Part shown: piece after piece, positions 18,702 to 26,477 of the stretch
Position numbering within the stretch: the stretch's first letter is position 1
Layout: each line of letters begins with the position of its first letter
Origin: Syntrophorhabdus sp. PtaB.Bin027
GTDB lineage: Bacteria; Desulfobacterota; Syntrophorhabdia; Syntrophorhabdales; Syntrophorhabdaceae
Direction of reading: 5' to 3'
NCBI GenBank assembly: GCA_002067585.1
Contig: MVQO01000178.1
Coordinates: forward strand, 1 to 50,518
Length of the DNA stretch: 50,518 bases
Notes under the pieces: model-generated
Told to the model about the DNA's origin: nothing
Databases searched by the model: none
Seen by the model: the letters and a program-made list of their open reading frames with translations, nothing else
Position numbers and translations under genes: made by a program

Positions 18702-19394
18702 ATGAACATCAAAGCTGTCCAGAAAATCTGTTATGGGATGTATGTCATTAGTTCTAAAAAAGATGATAAAATAAACGGCCAGATTGCCAATACACTTTTT
18801 CAGATAACCTCTGACCCGCCAACAGTAGCTGTGAGTATCAACAAACAAAACCTAACCCATGAATATATCACCACAAGCAAAACGTTTACAGCATCAATTA
18901 TTTCAAAAGAGGCTCCCATGAATTTTATTGGGAACTGGGGTTTTAAATCAGGCAGGGATATAGATAAATTCAAAGATGCCAATTTCAGGGCTGGGAAGGT
19001 TACAGGTGTTCCTATAGTCCTTGACTATGCCACTGGTTATCTTGAATGTGAGGTACTAAGCAGTACCGATGTGGGAACTCACACGATTTTTATCGGAAAG
19101 GTAGTCGATTGTGAGGTTTTAAGTGATGCAGAACCAATGACCTATTCATATTATCGTCAGATAAAGGGTGGAAAATCGCCAAAGACTGCCCCGACATACG
19201 TTAAAGAGGAGAGTACCGCGGTTGGAGCAACGGGTGACAAATACAAATGTACCGTCTGTGGTTATATTTACGACCCTCAGAACGGTGACCCTGATTCCGG
19301 GATCAAGGCAGGGACAAAATTTGAAGATCTGCCTGATACCTGGGTATGCCCGGTATGTGGTGCACCAAAAAGCGAATTTGAGAAGGAAGGATAG
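18702..19394 (+). CDS. High-molecular-weight rubredoxin: flavin reductase-rubredoxin fusion
   Basis: The N-terminal 160 residues form a flavin reductase-like split-barrel domain ([30 protein letters not shown]) that binds FMN. After a linker comes a complete rubredoxin (about 180-228) with C183-x2-C186 and C216-x2-C219. The arrangement matches Hrb of acetogens, which passes electrons from NADH to the flavo-diiron protein FprA to remove O2 or NO. Such a role in oxidative or nitrosative defence is inferred here, since no FprA gene is in view. A textbook aaggagga site lies before the ATG. The nearby divergent octaheme nitrite reductase makes a nitrogen-oxide link attractive but unproven. Confidence 0.93.
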   Translation: MNIKAVQKICYGMYVISSKKDDKINGQIANTLFQITSDPPTVAVSINKQNLTHEYITTSKTFTASIISKEAPMNFIGNWGFKSGRDIDKFKDANFRAGKVTGVPIVLDYATGYLECEVLSSTDVGTHTIFIGKVVDCEVLSDAEPMTYSYYRQIKGGKSPKTAPTYVKEESTAVGATGDKYKCTVCGYIYDPQNGDPDSGIKAGTKFEDLPDTWVCPVCGAPKSEFEKEG

Positions 19395-19480
19395 TATTTG
19401 CCATATACGCTGCGTTGGGTGCTGGATAAAGTTGAAAAGAACCACTTAATGCGAAAAGACCGAAAAAAAGGAAGGCTGGC

Positions 19481-20368
19481 ATGGAAAAAGCACTCATAAA
19501 AACTAATTTTGTTGACATTGGCACACCCAAAAGAGGAAAAGTGCGAGATATTTATGATCTCGGTGAAAAACTCCTTATCGTTGCAAGTGACAGATTATCC
19601 GCTTTTGATGTTGTCCTTCCCACTGGAATTCCTGACAAAGGAAAAGTGCTGACCAAACTCTCCGTATTCTGGTTTAAGCAAGTAGAGGATATAGTTAAAA
19701 ACCACATACTCGAAGTAGATGTGGACAGATATCCCGAGATTCTTAAGAAGCACAGCGATTCCCTGAGAGACCGCAGTATGCTGGTAAAAAAAGCACGTAT
19801 TATACCAGTTGAATGCGTTGTTCGGGGATACCTTTCCGGCTCAGGCTGGAGTGACTACAAAAAGACAGGTACAATCTGTGGAATAGAATTGCCTGAAGGT
19901 CTGGTTGAGTCAAGCAAATTGGAACACCCTATTTTTACGCCAACGACAAAAGCAGAAGAAGGGCATGACATGAACATCTCTTTCGAAGACTTAACAGCAA
20001 TGATTGGGGAAAGACTTGCAGCAACCCTCCGGGACCTTAGCATCAAAATATATGAAAAGGGGTGTGAAATTGCGGAAAGGAAAGGCATTTTAATTGCCGA
20101 CACGAAATTTGAGTTTGGTATAGTCGATAATGAAATTGTTATTGTGGACGAAATTTTAACCCCTGATTCTTCAAGATTCTGGTCAAAGAAGCTTTACAAG
20201 GCGGGTGGTGCCCAGGACAGCTATGACAAACAGATCGTTCGGGATTATCTTCTGACGCTTGACTGGAATAAAACATATCCTGGTCCTGAACTGCCTGAAT
20301 CAATTGCAGCAAAGGCGCGGGCGCGATACATCGAAATACTGGAGATTTTGACCAGCCAGGGACTGTAG
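19481..20368 (+). CDS. purC: Phosphoribosylaminoimidazole-succinocarboxamide synthase
   Basis: PurC joins aspartate to CAIR, giving SAICAR in purine synthesis. The 295-residue sequence shows GKVRDIYDLGEKLLIVASDR (ATP-binding N-lobe), SAFDVVLPTGIPDKG, VECVVRGYLSGSGW, TPTTKAEEGHD and LIADTKFEFG. It belongs to the longer (about 295 residue) subgroup. The ribosome binding site is aaaaaaggaaggc. It stands 86 nt after the rubredoxin fusion gene and converges on the TRAP transporter genes. Confidence 0.97.
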   Translation: MEKALIKTNFVDIGTPKRGKVRDIYDLGEKLLIVASDRLSAFDVVLPTGIPDKGKVLTKLSVFWFKQVEDIVKNHILEVDVDRYPEILKKHSDSLRDRSMLVKKARIIPVECVVRGYLSGSGWSDYKKTGTICGIELPEGLVESSKLEHPIFTPTTKAEEGHDMNISFEDLTAMIGERLAATLRDLSIKIYEKGCEIAERKGILIADTKFEFGIVDNEIVIVDEILTPDSSRFWSKKLYKAGGAQDSYDKQIVRDYLLTLDWNKTYPGPELPESIAAKARARYIEILEILTSQGL

Positions 20369-20409
20369 AATATTAGCTAATTATGCGTCACATGTCACGG
20401 ATTACTTTG

Positions 20410-21717
20410 CTAACGTACAAGATCTGACAGGATCATAACCGTGGCATAGGGGAAAAGCATGAGCACAATGATAGACAGAATATATGACGGTATGTAGTAA
20501 AAGCTTCCCCTAAACACGGTACCCAGAGGTATGTCCTTTGCCATACCTGCAACAACATAGCAGCAGATACCGATTGGTGGCATTATTGAGCCCATGGTTG
20601 TTACAATACAGATGACCTGGCCAAACCATATGGGGTCATAGCCCATCTGCATCACAATCGGGTAAAATATGGGCAGAGATACGAGAAGGAAAGCCAAAGC
20701 ATCCATAACACATCCACCAATAATGTAACAGGCAATAATGATCCAGAAAAGAACCCAACTCGGGAGGGCAAGGGAACCTATCATTGCCGCTGCTTCAAAG
20801 GGAAGTCTTGTCACGGCAAGAAACCGTCCAAATATGACTGCACCTGCAACAATCATGAAAACGAGACAGGAAATCCACAGAGTGTCTGAAACAGATTTAA
20901 GAAACCCAGACCATGAGAGTTTTCTCCTGGCGAGGCAGAGAACGAGGGCGATGGCACAGCTGGCTGCTGCAGCCTCAGTGGCTGTTACAACACCGGTAAA
21001 GAGGGCATACATTATAATACCGAAAAGGATAAAAATATCTACAAGGTCTGGGAGCGCTTTGATCCGTTCAATCCACCCACTCCTCGGTCCTTTGGGACCC
21101 CAGTCGGGATGGCGCCAGCAGATATAGAATACTGTCGATGCAATAAGAACGGTAAGGATTGCACTTGGTATAACATTTCCAAAAAAAAGTTTGCCTATAG
21201 ATTGCCCTGTATAAAGCCCATAGACAACGAGTACGATACTTGGAGGGATAAGCACTCCAAGGGTAGCTCCGGCAGCAACTGATCCAGCGCTCAGTTGAGG
21301 GTGGTAATTATATTTTTTCATCTCAGGGATGGCAACAGTGCTCATAGTTGCAGCCGTTGCAGTGTTGGAACCACTTATAGCTGAAAAAATAGCGCATGCC
21401 ATGATCGTCGTTATTGATAGCCCACCTTTGTAATGCCCGAACCACTTATACGTAGCACTATACAGGCTGTTGTTATAACCTCCGTAATGGGCGAACTCAC
21501 CTACAAGGATAAACATAGGGATCACTGTTAATCCATAACTAGAAAAGATGTTCCACATATCTGCGCCGATCATTCCGAGGGCGGCTTGAAACGATGTAAC
21601 GTAAGCAACCCCGAGAAAACCGACCAGAGCCATGACAAATGCTGCTGGGATCTTCGTAAGAAAGAGTATTGCGAACATGACGATGATGCCATATACACCA
21701 ACAACCGGACCTTCCAT
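20410..21717 (-). CDS. dctM: TRAP transporter large permease (DctM-type)
   Basis: The long open frame begins at 21861, but the first 48 codons lie inside dctQ and read as non-family sequence. The ATG at 21717 has gagaggagaaa upstream and starts MEGPVVGVYGIIVMF, as expected for DctM. The 435-residue product has about 12 hydrophobic segments and family patterns (SGSNTATAATMSTVAIPEM, GVLIPPSIVLVVYG, VMDALAFLLVSLPIFYP, IMPPIGIC). It uses ion gradients to import a substrate delivered by DctP. It begins 2 nt after the dctQ stop. Confidence 0.95.
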   Translation of the reverse strand: MEGPVVGVYGIIVMFAILFLTKIPAAFVMALVGFLGVAYVTSFQAALGMIGADMWNIFSSYGLTVIPMFILVGEFAHYGGYNNSLYSATYKWFGHYKGGLSITTIMACAIFSAISGSNTATAATMSTVAIPEMKKYNYHPQLSAGSVAAGATLGVLIPPSIVLVVYGLYTGQSIGKLFFGNVIPSAILTVLIASTVFYICWRHPDWGPKGPRSGWIERIKALPDLVDIFILFGIIMYALFTGVVTATEAAAASCAIALVLCLARRKLSWSGFLKSVSDTLWISCLVFMIVAGAVIFGRFLAVTRLPFEAAAMIGSLALPSWVLFWIIIACYIIGGCVMDALAFLLVSLPIFYPIVMQMGYDPIWFGQVICIVTTMGSIMPPIGICCYVVAGMAKDIPLGTVFRGSFYYIPSYILSIIVLMLFPYATVMILSDLVR

Positions 21718-21719
21718 CT

Positions 21720-22205
21720 CTATTTCTCCTCTCCCCCTTGAATATCGGTTATAAGCTGAACAAGAGCTGTTAGTGATAATGTTATGAACCCTAAAGATAC
21801 GGCAAAAATAAATGGATGGTATATAATCTTCAAGGTTTCGGAAAGCTCTCCGGAGTTCCAAATCTGCATACCTACCCTGTATATTTGCCAGGAAATTATG
21901 GTAAAAAAGATCATGGTGACAAGGTGGTTTACGATATCGAATGCCTTGCTTAATCCTTTTGGATATCTTTCTGTAAGGATATCTACAACAATATGGCCTT
22001 TTCGTTGCTGGGTGAATCCAAGAGCAAATGCGATAACAATTGCCCCGATGAATGATACAAGCTCATAGGCGCCGCGAAATGGGATGTGAAAGATTCTTAG
22101 TACTACATTTGCTGTTGCAACCGACATAAGCGCGAGCACTGCAATACCGCCCACTATGAGAAATATCTTGTTTAAAAATATAATGGCTTGCTCGAAGTAC
22201 TTCAT
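21720..22205 (-). CDS. dctQ: TRAP transporter small permease (DctQ-type)
   Basis: The start is placed at 22205 (MKYFEQAIIF...), where cggagg lies 8 nt upstream. The earlier ATG at 22253 has none and would run through the hairpin at 22252-22297. The 161-residue product has four membrane segments with the DctQ pattern (VVLRIFHIPFRGAYELVSFIG, TQQRKGHIVVDI). It couples with DctM in the membrane. Confidence 0.93.
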   Translation of the reverse strand: MKYFEQAIIFLNKIFLIVGGIAVLALMSVATANVVLRIFHIPFRGAYELVSFIGAIVIAFALGFTQQRKGHIVVDILTERYPKGLSKAFDIVNHLVTMIFFTIISWQIYRVGMQIWNSGELSETLKIIYHPFIFAVSLGFITLSLTALVQLITDIQGGEEK

Positions 22206-22251
22206 GAAAAGCCTCCGTGAAGCTGATATGTTGGTAAATGATTGGTCTTTC

Positions 22252-22297
22252 ATGCAAAGAGGTATCTATGGCTATGCATAAAGACACCTCTTTGCAT
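22252..22297 (-). promoter_or_regulatory. Intercistronic hairpin between dctP and dctQ
   Basis: Perfect 12-bp inverted repeat: atgcaaagaggt (22252-22263) and acctctttgcat (22286-22297), with a 22-nt loop. On the mRNA it follows the dctP stop by about 12 nt and precedes the dctQ start. No U-run follows, so it is not a classical terminator. Such structures commonly protect the 3' end of a binding-protein message and lower expression of the downstream permease genes. Confidence 0.75.
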
Positions 22298-22309
22298 CAT
22301 GTCCTATAC

Positions 22310-23347
22310 TTACTTTGTATATTGTTTTTCGTATTTCGCTCTTAAAGAGTATACATCCTTGACGATCTGGTCGCCAGGAAGACCCAGGCCGTTTACCTTC
22401 TTGATGTATTCATCGATCATCGGCCTGGTGAGCTTTGCGATATCGTCCATATCTGTTTTAGACAATTTTATGAGCTGATGGTTGTATTTTTCCTTTGACC
22501 ACTGAAGAGATTCTTGTACGTGATCATCCACGTATTTGCCTGTCCATTCTGCCTGTTCACGCCTCATGTCGTCGATCACCTTCTTCACGTCTGCAGGCAG
22601 GGAATTCCACTTATCCTTATTCATGACAACTGCAAAGGAAACCACAAAGAGATTCGCCTCTGTTGCAAAAGGCAGGTATGCTGCAAAGTTAAAGTCTTTG
22701 AGGATTTCCATGGAAGACACGTTTCCTTTCACAATGCCTTTCTGTATTGCTTCTGGTGCCTCTGATTGAGGCATTCCTACAGGCGTTGCGCCGATACGCT
22801 TTAGTACTTCAGTACCTGTCCCGGATGTACGAAGCTCCATTCCTTTCAGGTCTTTTAAGGACCTTACCGCTGTTTTCGTCATAAAGTCGGCCGGCGGGCA
22901 GGTAAAGAGCGTAATCATTTTCACTTTTTCAAATTCTTTCGGATTGTATTTTTCTATCAGGTCGTACAGGGCCATACTTGCTGCTTTCGCGGTGGTAAAT
23001 CCTACAGGAAGATCGATGGCTTCTGAAATAGGAAACCTACCAGGCTGGTAGCTCATGGCAAAGTTGCCAATATCCGCAGTACCTGCTATTACCCCATCGA
23101 AGATATTTTTTGCAGGAAGAAGAGTGCCTCCGGGAAAGGTCTGAATCTTTACTTTCCCGGCTGTCCTTTTTTCCACCTCTTTAGCCCAGCGCTCCATCTG
23201 AATGCACGGGAACGTAGTGGCAGGTGGAAAATTCGCATATTTTAGCGTGATTGTTGCTTGGCTATGTGAGGTTTGCGGCAGGATAAGACCAAAGCCAAAA
23301 AAAAGTGTAACTACAACAGATAGTACCAAAGCTCTCTTAATACCCAT
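22310..23347 (-). CDS. dctP: TRAP transporter solute-binding protein (DctP-type)
   Basis: This 345-residue periplasmic protein has a signal peptide (about 1-30, cleaved near SHSQA) and DctP family features: LKYANFPPATTFPCIQMERWA, FPGGTLLPAKNIFDGV and the substrate-carboxylate region ELRTSGTGTEVLKRIGATPVGMP, where an arginine normally binds the ligand's carboxylate. A taaggggg ribosome binding site precedes the ATG. First gene of the operon dctP-dctQ-dctM. The substrate is unknown; an organic acid is the default for the family. Confidence 0.95.
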   Translation of the reverse strand: MGIKRALVLSVVVTLFFGFGLILPQTSHSQATITLKYANFPPATTFPCIQMERWAKEVEKRTAGKVKIQTFPGGTLLPAKNIFDGVIAGTADIGNFAMSYQPGRFPISEAIDLPVGFTTAKAASMALYDLIEKYNPKEFEKVKMITLFTCPPADFMTKTAVRSLKDLKGMELRTSGTGTEVLKRIGATPVGMPQSEAPEAIQKGIVKGNVSSMEILKDFNFAAYLPFATEANLFVVSFAVVMNKDKWNSLPADVKKVIDDMRREQAEWTGKYVDDHVQESLQWSKEKYNHQLIKLSKTDMDDIAKLTRPMIDEYIKKVNGLGLPGDQIVKDVYSLRAKYEKQYTK

Positions 23348-23420
23348 AACATACCCCCTTAATGTTTTTTAATCTTGAACCCCCCTCTCTTTTGCCGATG
23401 CCTTGGTGACGCTTAACCCA

Positions 23421-23482
23421 TTGTATACAGTATCCAAAAATAGGTATGATACACTTGTACTTTATGAACGCCTTTTTGTCAA
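23421..23482 (-). promoter_or_regulatory. Candidate promoter and GntR-like operator for the TRAP operon
   Basis: On the minus strand TTGACA (23477-23482, overlapping the pdxA stop codon) is followed after 17 nt by TACAAG (23454-23459). Downstream, an imperfect dyad ggtatgatacac/gtatacagtatcc around 23421-23454 includes the palindrome tgtataca (23422-23429), which resembles FCD-type GntR operators. No regulator gene is next to it. Pattern evidence only. Confidence 0.35.
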
Positions 23483-24441
23483 GAAGTTTTTATGCACATT
23501 TCTTCAGCAGTACGGTAGGCTTCAACGAGCCCTGACGGATCGGCAATCCCTTTTCCTGCAATATCAAATCCTGTTCCGTGGCCTGGAGATGTCCTGATAA
23601 AAGGGAGTCCAAGGGTGATATTGACAGTTCCTCTGAAGTCTACTGTTTTCACGGGTATGAGGCCCTGATCATGATACATGGCAATATATGCATGGCAGTC
23701 CGGGGAGTGAAACAATGTATCAGCTGGGTATGGCCCTCCGACTTCCATACCTATCGATTTAGCTCTGTTGATTGCTTCTGATATGGCATTTTCCTCGTTT
23801 CCCATTATACCGTGTTCACCTGCATGGGGGTTTAAGCCACACACTTTGATCGATGGATTACCAATACCCCAATAGGTTCTGAGAGAGTGATGGGTAAGGG
23901 CAATACACTTAAAAACACGCTCTATAGTAATTTCTTCCGGGACATGCTTAAGTGGAATGTGGATCGTTACGAGAGAGACTCTCATGATTTTATTAGCCAT
24001 CATCATAATATAGTCTGTCACTCCGCCAAAATGTGCCAGAATTTCTGTATGCCCTGGAAAACTTATCCCTCCCTTGTGAAAAGAGGCTTTGCTAATGGGG
24101 CATGTTACAATGGCAGAAACATCTCCAAGAAAAACAAGTTTAAGAGCCTCAATGAGGTAAGCATAGGAAGCCTGTCCGTATAACCCATCAATAGCTCCAA
24201 AGCGAAGGCCCCTGATACAACCAATGTCAATAAATTCTACATCCCCTTTTCCTCCTTCCATGAACCCTTTGAAGTGGGGTCTTTTGCTCATGGTCTTGAT
24301 GGTTCGGAGATGGTCATTAATAACAGAGTAATCGCCAATAATGAGAGGGATGCTTTTTCGGGACAGTTGGTGAAGCGCTTTCAGAATAATTTCCCCACCG
24401 ATGCCGGCAGGGTCACCCATGGTAATTGCGATCCTGTTCAG
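23479..24441 (-). CDS. pdxA: 4-hydroxythreonine-4-phosphate dehydrogenase
   Basis: PdxA oxidises 4-phosphohydroxy-threonine, feeding pyridoxine phosphate synthesis with PdxJ. Motifs: ITMGDPAGIGGEI at the N-terminus, SKASFHKGGISFPGHTE, GLNPHAGEHGIMGNEE and MYHDQGLIPVKT, with the three metal-binding histidines. The first ATG (24420) lies inside the first conserved strand (RIAITMGDP). The strand is complete only if translation starts at CTG 24441, which overlaps the upstream stop as ctga and follows gaggtcaagat. I therefore give a CTG start (320 residues). The ATG at 24420 (313 residues) is the conservative alternative. Confidence 0.94.
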   Translation of the reverse strand: MNRIAITMGDPAGIGGEIILKALHQLSRKSIPLIIGDYSVINDHLRTIKTMSKRPHFKGFMEGGKGDVEFIDIGCIRGLRFGAIDGLYGQASYAYLIEALKLVFLGDVSAIVTCPISKASFHKGGISFPGHTEILAHFGGVTDYIMMMANKIMRVSLVTIHIPLKHVPEEITIERVFKCIALTHHSLRTYWGIGNPSIKVCGLNPHAGEHGIMGNEENAISEAINRAKSIGMEVGGPYPADTLFHSPDCHAYIAMYHDQGLIPVKTVDFRGTVNITLGLPFIRTSPGHGTGFDIAGKGIADPSGLVEAYRTAEEMCIKTS

Positions 24442-25370
24442 ATCTTGACCTCGATATATGATCCTTTTCTCAGTTTAACGATATAGTCATTGTAACGCTT
24501 TTCGGATTCTTCCTGAATAATCTTTTCATTGATGGCCTCTTTCGCCATTTCAAAGGTCATCGTTTCACCCCTTTTCTTTTCCACAAGCTTCAAAATGTGA
24601 AAACCATAGGGTGTTGTGATTATCGAACTGTATACACCAGGCGAAAGCATACCAGCAACATCGCGTAATTGGGGAATCAAGTCAATTTTTTTAACAAAAC
24701 CTATATCCCCATCCGTTGCAGAACTTTTCTTATCATCTGAGAAATCCTTGACAACAACCTCGAAAGGTTTTCCTTCCTGGAGAAGTTTGTATGCTTCTAT
24801 GATACGTTTCTGAGCATCTTCTCGCTGTCCAGATACAAAGATTTGCTGTAATCTGTATTCTTCATCTATAAACTCTTCTTTATGCTTGTCGTAGTATTGT
24901 CTGAGGTCCTGTTCAGTTACATTTACCTCCGGAGAAATAACGCGATTCAGCAGCCTGCTTCTGAGCACATTGTTCTTAAGACCTACTTTAAAGTCATCGA
25001 GACTGATGTTATCATCCTTTAATTTTTGCATTAATTCTGTGTCGTCTATAAGGTATTGTTTTTTTATATTTTCAATAATCCCCTCAACTTCCTTTTCCTC
25101 AACGTCGATCTTCATTCTTTTCGCCTCTTGCCGTATGAGGACATCATCGATGAGTAGATCGATCTTCTCTTTAAGTCTTAAATTCGTCATGTATTCATTA
25201 ATTGAGACAAACCTGCCTTCTTTTTCAACCTGGACATGTTTTTCAGCTTCCTTAAGGGTGATGATGTCATCATTAACGATTGCAATGATTCTGTCCATTA
25301 CCTCCCCTGCACAGAGAACAGGAAAAATAAATGAAATGATAACAATGACAATACAGGTTATGATTTTCAT
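24438..25370 (-). CDS. SurA-type periplasmic chaperone/peptidyl-prolyl isomerase
   Basis: The 310-residue protein has a signal peptide (about 1-21, cleaved after VLCA), a SurA-like N-terminal helical chaperone module with the DRIIAIVNDDIIT signature, one parvulin domain (about 165-270, ending TTPYGFHILKL) and a short C-terminal helix. Classical SurA has two parvulin domains; this one has one. It would assist outer membrane protein folding. It starts 3 nt after the stop of the lipoprotein isomerase gene and ends overlapping pdxA. Confidence 0.9.
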   Translation of the reverse strand: MKIITCIVIVIISFIFPVLCAGEVMDRIIAIVNDDIITLKEAEKHVQVEKEGRFVSINEYMTNLRLKEKIDLLIDDVLIRQEAKRMKIDVEEKEVEGIIENIKKQYLIDDTELMQKLKDDNISLDDFKVGLKNNVLRSRLLNRVISPEVNVTEQDLRQYYDKHKEEFIDEEYRLQQIFVSGQREDAQKRIIEAYKLLQEGKPFEVVVKDFSDDKKSSATDGDIGFVKKIDLIPQLRDVAGMLSPGVYSSIITTPYGFHILKLVEKKRGETMTFEMAKEAINEKIIQEESEKRYNDYIVKLRKGSYIEVKI

Positions 25371-25373
25371 ATC

Positions 25374-26357
25374 TTATTTTTTGGGCTGTGGTTCTTCCTT
25401 TACGCTTGATTTCGACGGTTCAGCTTCTGGCTGTTTTGAAGGCGCCTCCTGTTTCTGTGGTGTTCCTACTTTTTGAGGTGACGAGGCTTTGTCTGGAGAT
25501 TCAGCCTTAACAGGCTGCTCAGACTTCTCATCTTTCAAGAGCGCTTCATTGATTGTTATCTTTGCGTTTTTCTTGAGTTCCTCGATATACTTCTCGAGCA
25601 CTTCTTTTTGTTTTTCCTGTGAGTTCTTCTGTTTTATAAACTCCTTTACCTCGTCCAGCGGCACGTAGCTAGGTGGTTTAACGCCTTCTAACCTTATAAT
25701 ATGATAACCGAATTGTGTCTTTACGATACCACTGACCTGGCCCACCTTGTTTAATTTATAGGCAGCATTTTCAAATTCAGGGATTAGCGAACCTTTTGGC
25801 TGAAAACCAATCTCTCCTCCTGACTGTCTCACATTAGGATCGATAGAATATTTTTTTGCGAGTTCAACAAAGTCCTCTCCTTTTTGCAGTTTCGCCTGAA
25901 CCTGCTTTGCTTCTTCTTCAGTCTTTAGGAGGATATGTCGTGTATTGATCTCACGGTCTTTCTTGAAATCTTCCTTGTGCTCTTCATAATACTTTTTGAG
26001 GTCATCCTCAGACATCTGTGTATCCGCAGAAATCTTCTTCTTCAGGAGGGCCTCTATAAGCAGTTGTTCCCTGATATCGTTAACACGGTCCTGAAACTCT
26101 TTTTCACTTTCTATTTTTGCCTTCGATGCTTCCTTGAGAAGAAGTTTTTTGACAACCAGCCGATCAAGATAGTTCTTTTTCCCGCTCTCTGAAGCTACAA
26201 GCATTTTCATGTTCATGGGTATTTTGTCGAGTTCTTTATTAAACTCCTGCAAGGTTATCTTATCATCGTCTATGGTGGCCAGTATCTTGCCATTATCTTT
26301 CTTCGCACATGAAACTACAAGCAATGCCATAAGCAGGCATACTAAATACTTTTTCAT
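25374..26357 (-). CDS. PpiC/PrsA-like lipoprotein peptidyl-prolyl isomerase
   Basis: The 327-residue protein has a lipoprotein signal (LLVVSC, Cys17), a SurA_N-like helical region (about 30-130), one parvulin domain (about 138-235: RHILLKTEEEA, SGGEIGFQPKG, TQFGYHIIRLEG) and a proline/lysine/glutamate-rich tail (from about 285) that is probably disordered. Asp18 is absent (Ala-Lys-Lys follow the Cys), so transport to the outer membrane is possible. Ribosome binding site gaggtgattga. It forms a unit with the SurA-like gene and pdxA downstream of mfd. Confidence 0.9.
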   Translation of the reverse strand: MKKYLVCLLMALLVVSCAKKDNGKILATIDDDKITLQEFNKELDKIPMNMKMLVASESGKKNYLDRLVVKKLLLKEASKAKIESEKEFQDRVNDIREQLLIEALLKKKISADTQMSEDDLKKYYEEHKEDFKKDREINTRHILLKTEEEAKQVQAKLQKGEDFVELAKKYSIDPNVRQSGGEIGFQPKGSLIPEFENAAYKLNKVGQVSGIVKTQFGYHIIRLEGVKPPSYVPLDEVKEFIKQKNSQEKQKEVLEKYIEELKKNAKITINEALLKDEKSEQPVKAESPDKASSPQKVGTPQKQEAPSKQPEAEPSKSSVKEEPQPKK

Positions 26358-26412
26358 TCAATCACCTCATTGTTTTTTGATATGTATTCAGATATGAGTT
26401 GTACGTGACAAA

Positions 26413-26450
26413 ATGAGAAACATTGATAAGAAAAAATACTAACTTCTCAT
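26413..26450 (-). terminator. Weak hairpin after mfd
   Basis: atgagaa and ttctcat arms (26443-26450 and 26413-26420 read on the minus strand) enclose about 22 nt and are followed by ttttgtc. The stem is AT-rich and only 7 bp, so partial termination between mfd and the isomerase genes is possible but not strong. Confidence 0.25.
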
Positions 26451-26477
26451 AACTGAAAGTTTATCTCAGGAGTTATA

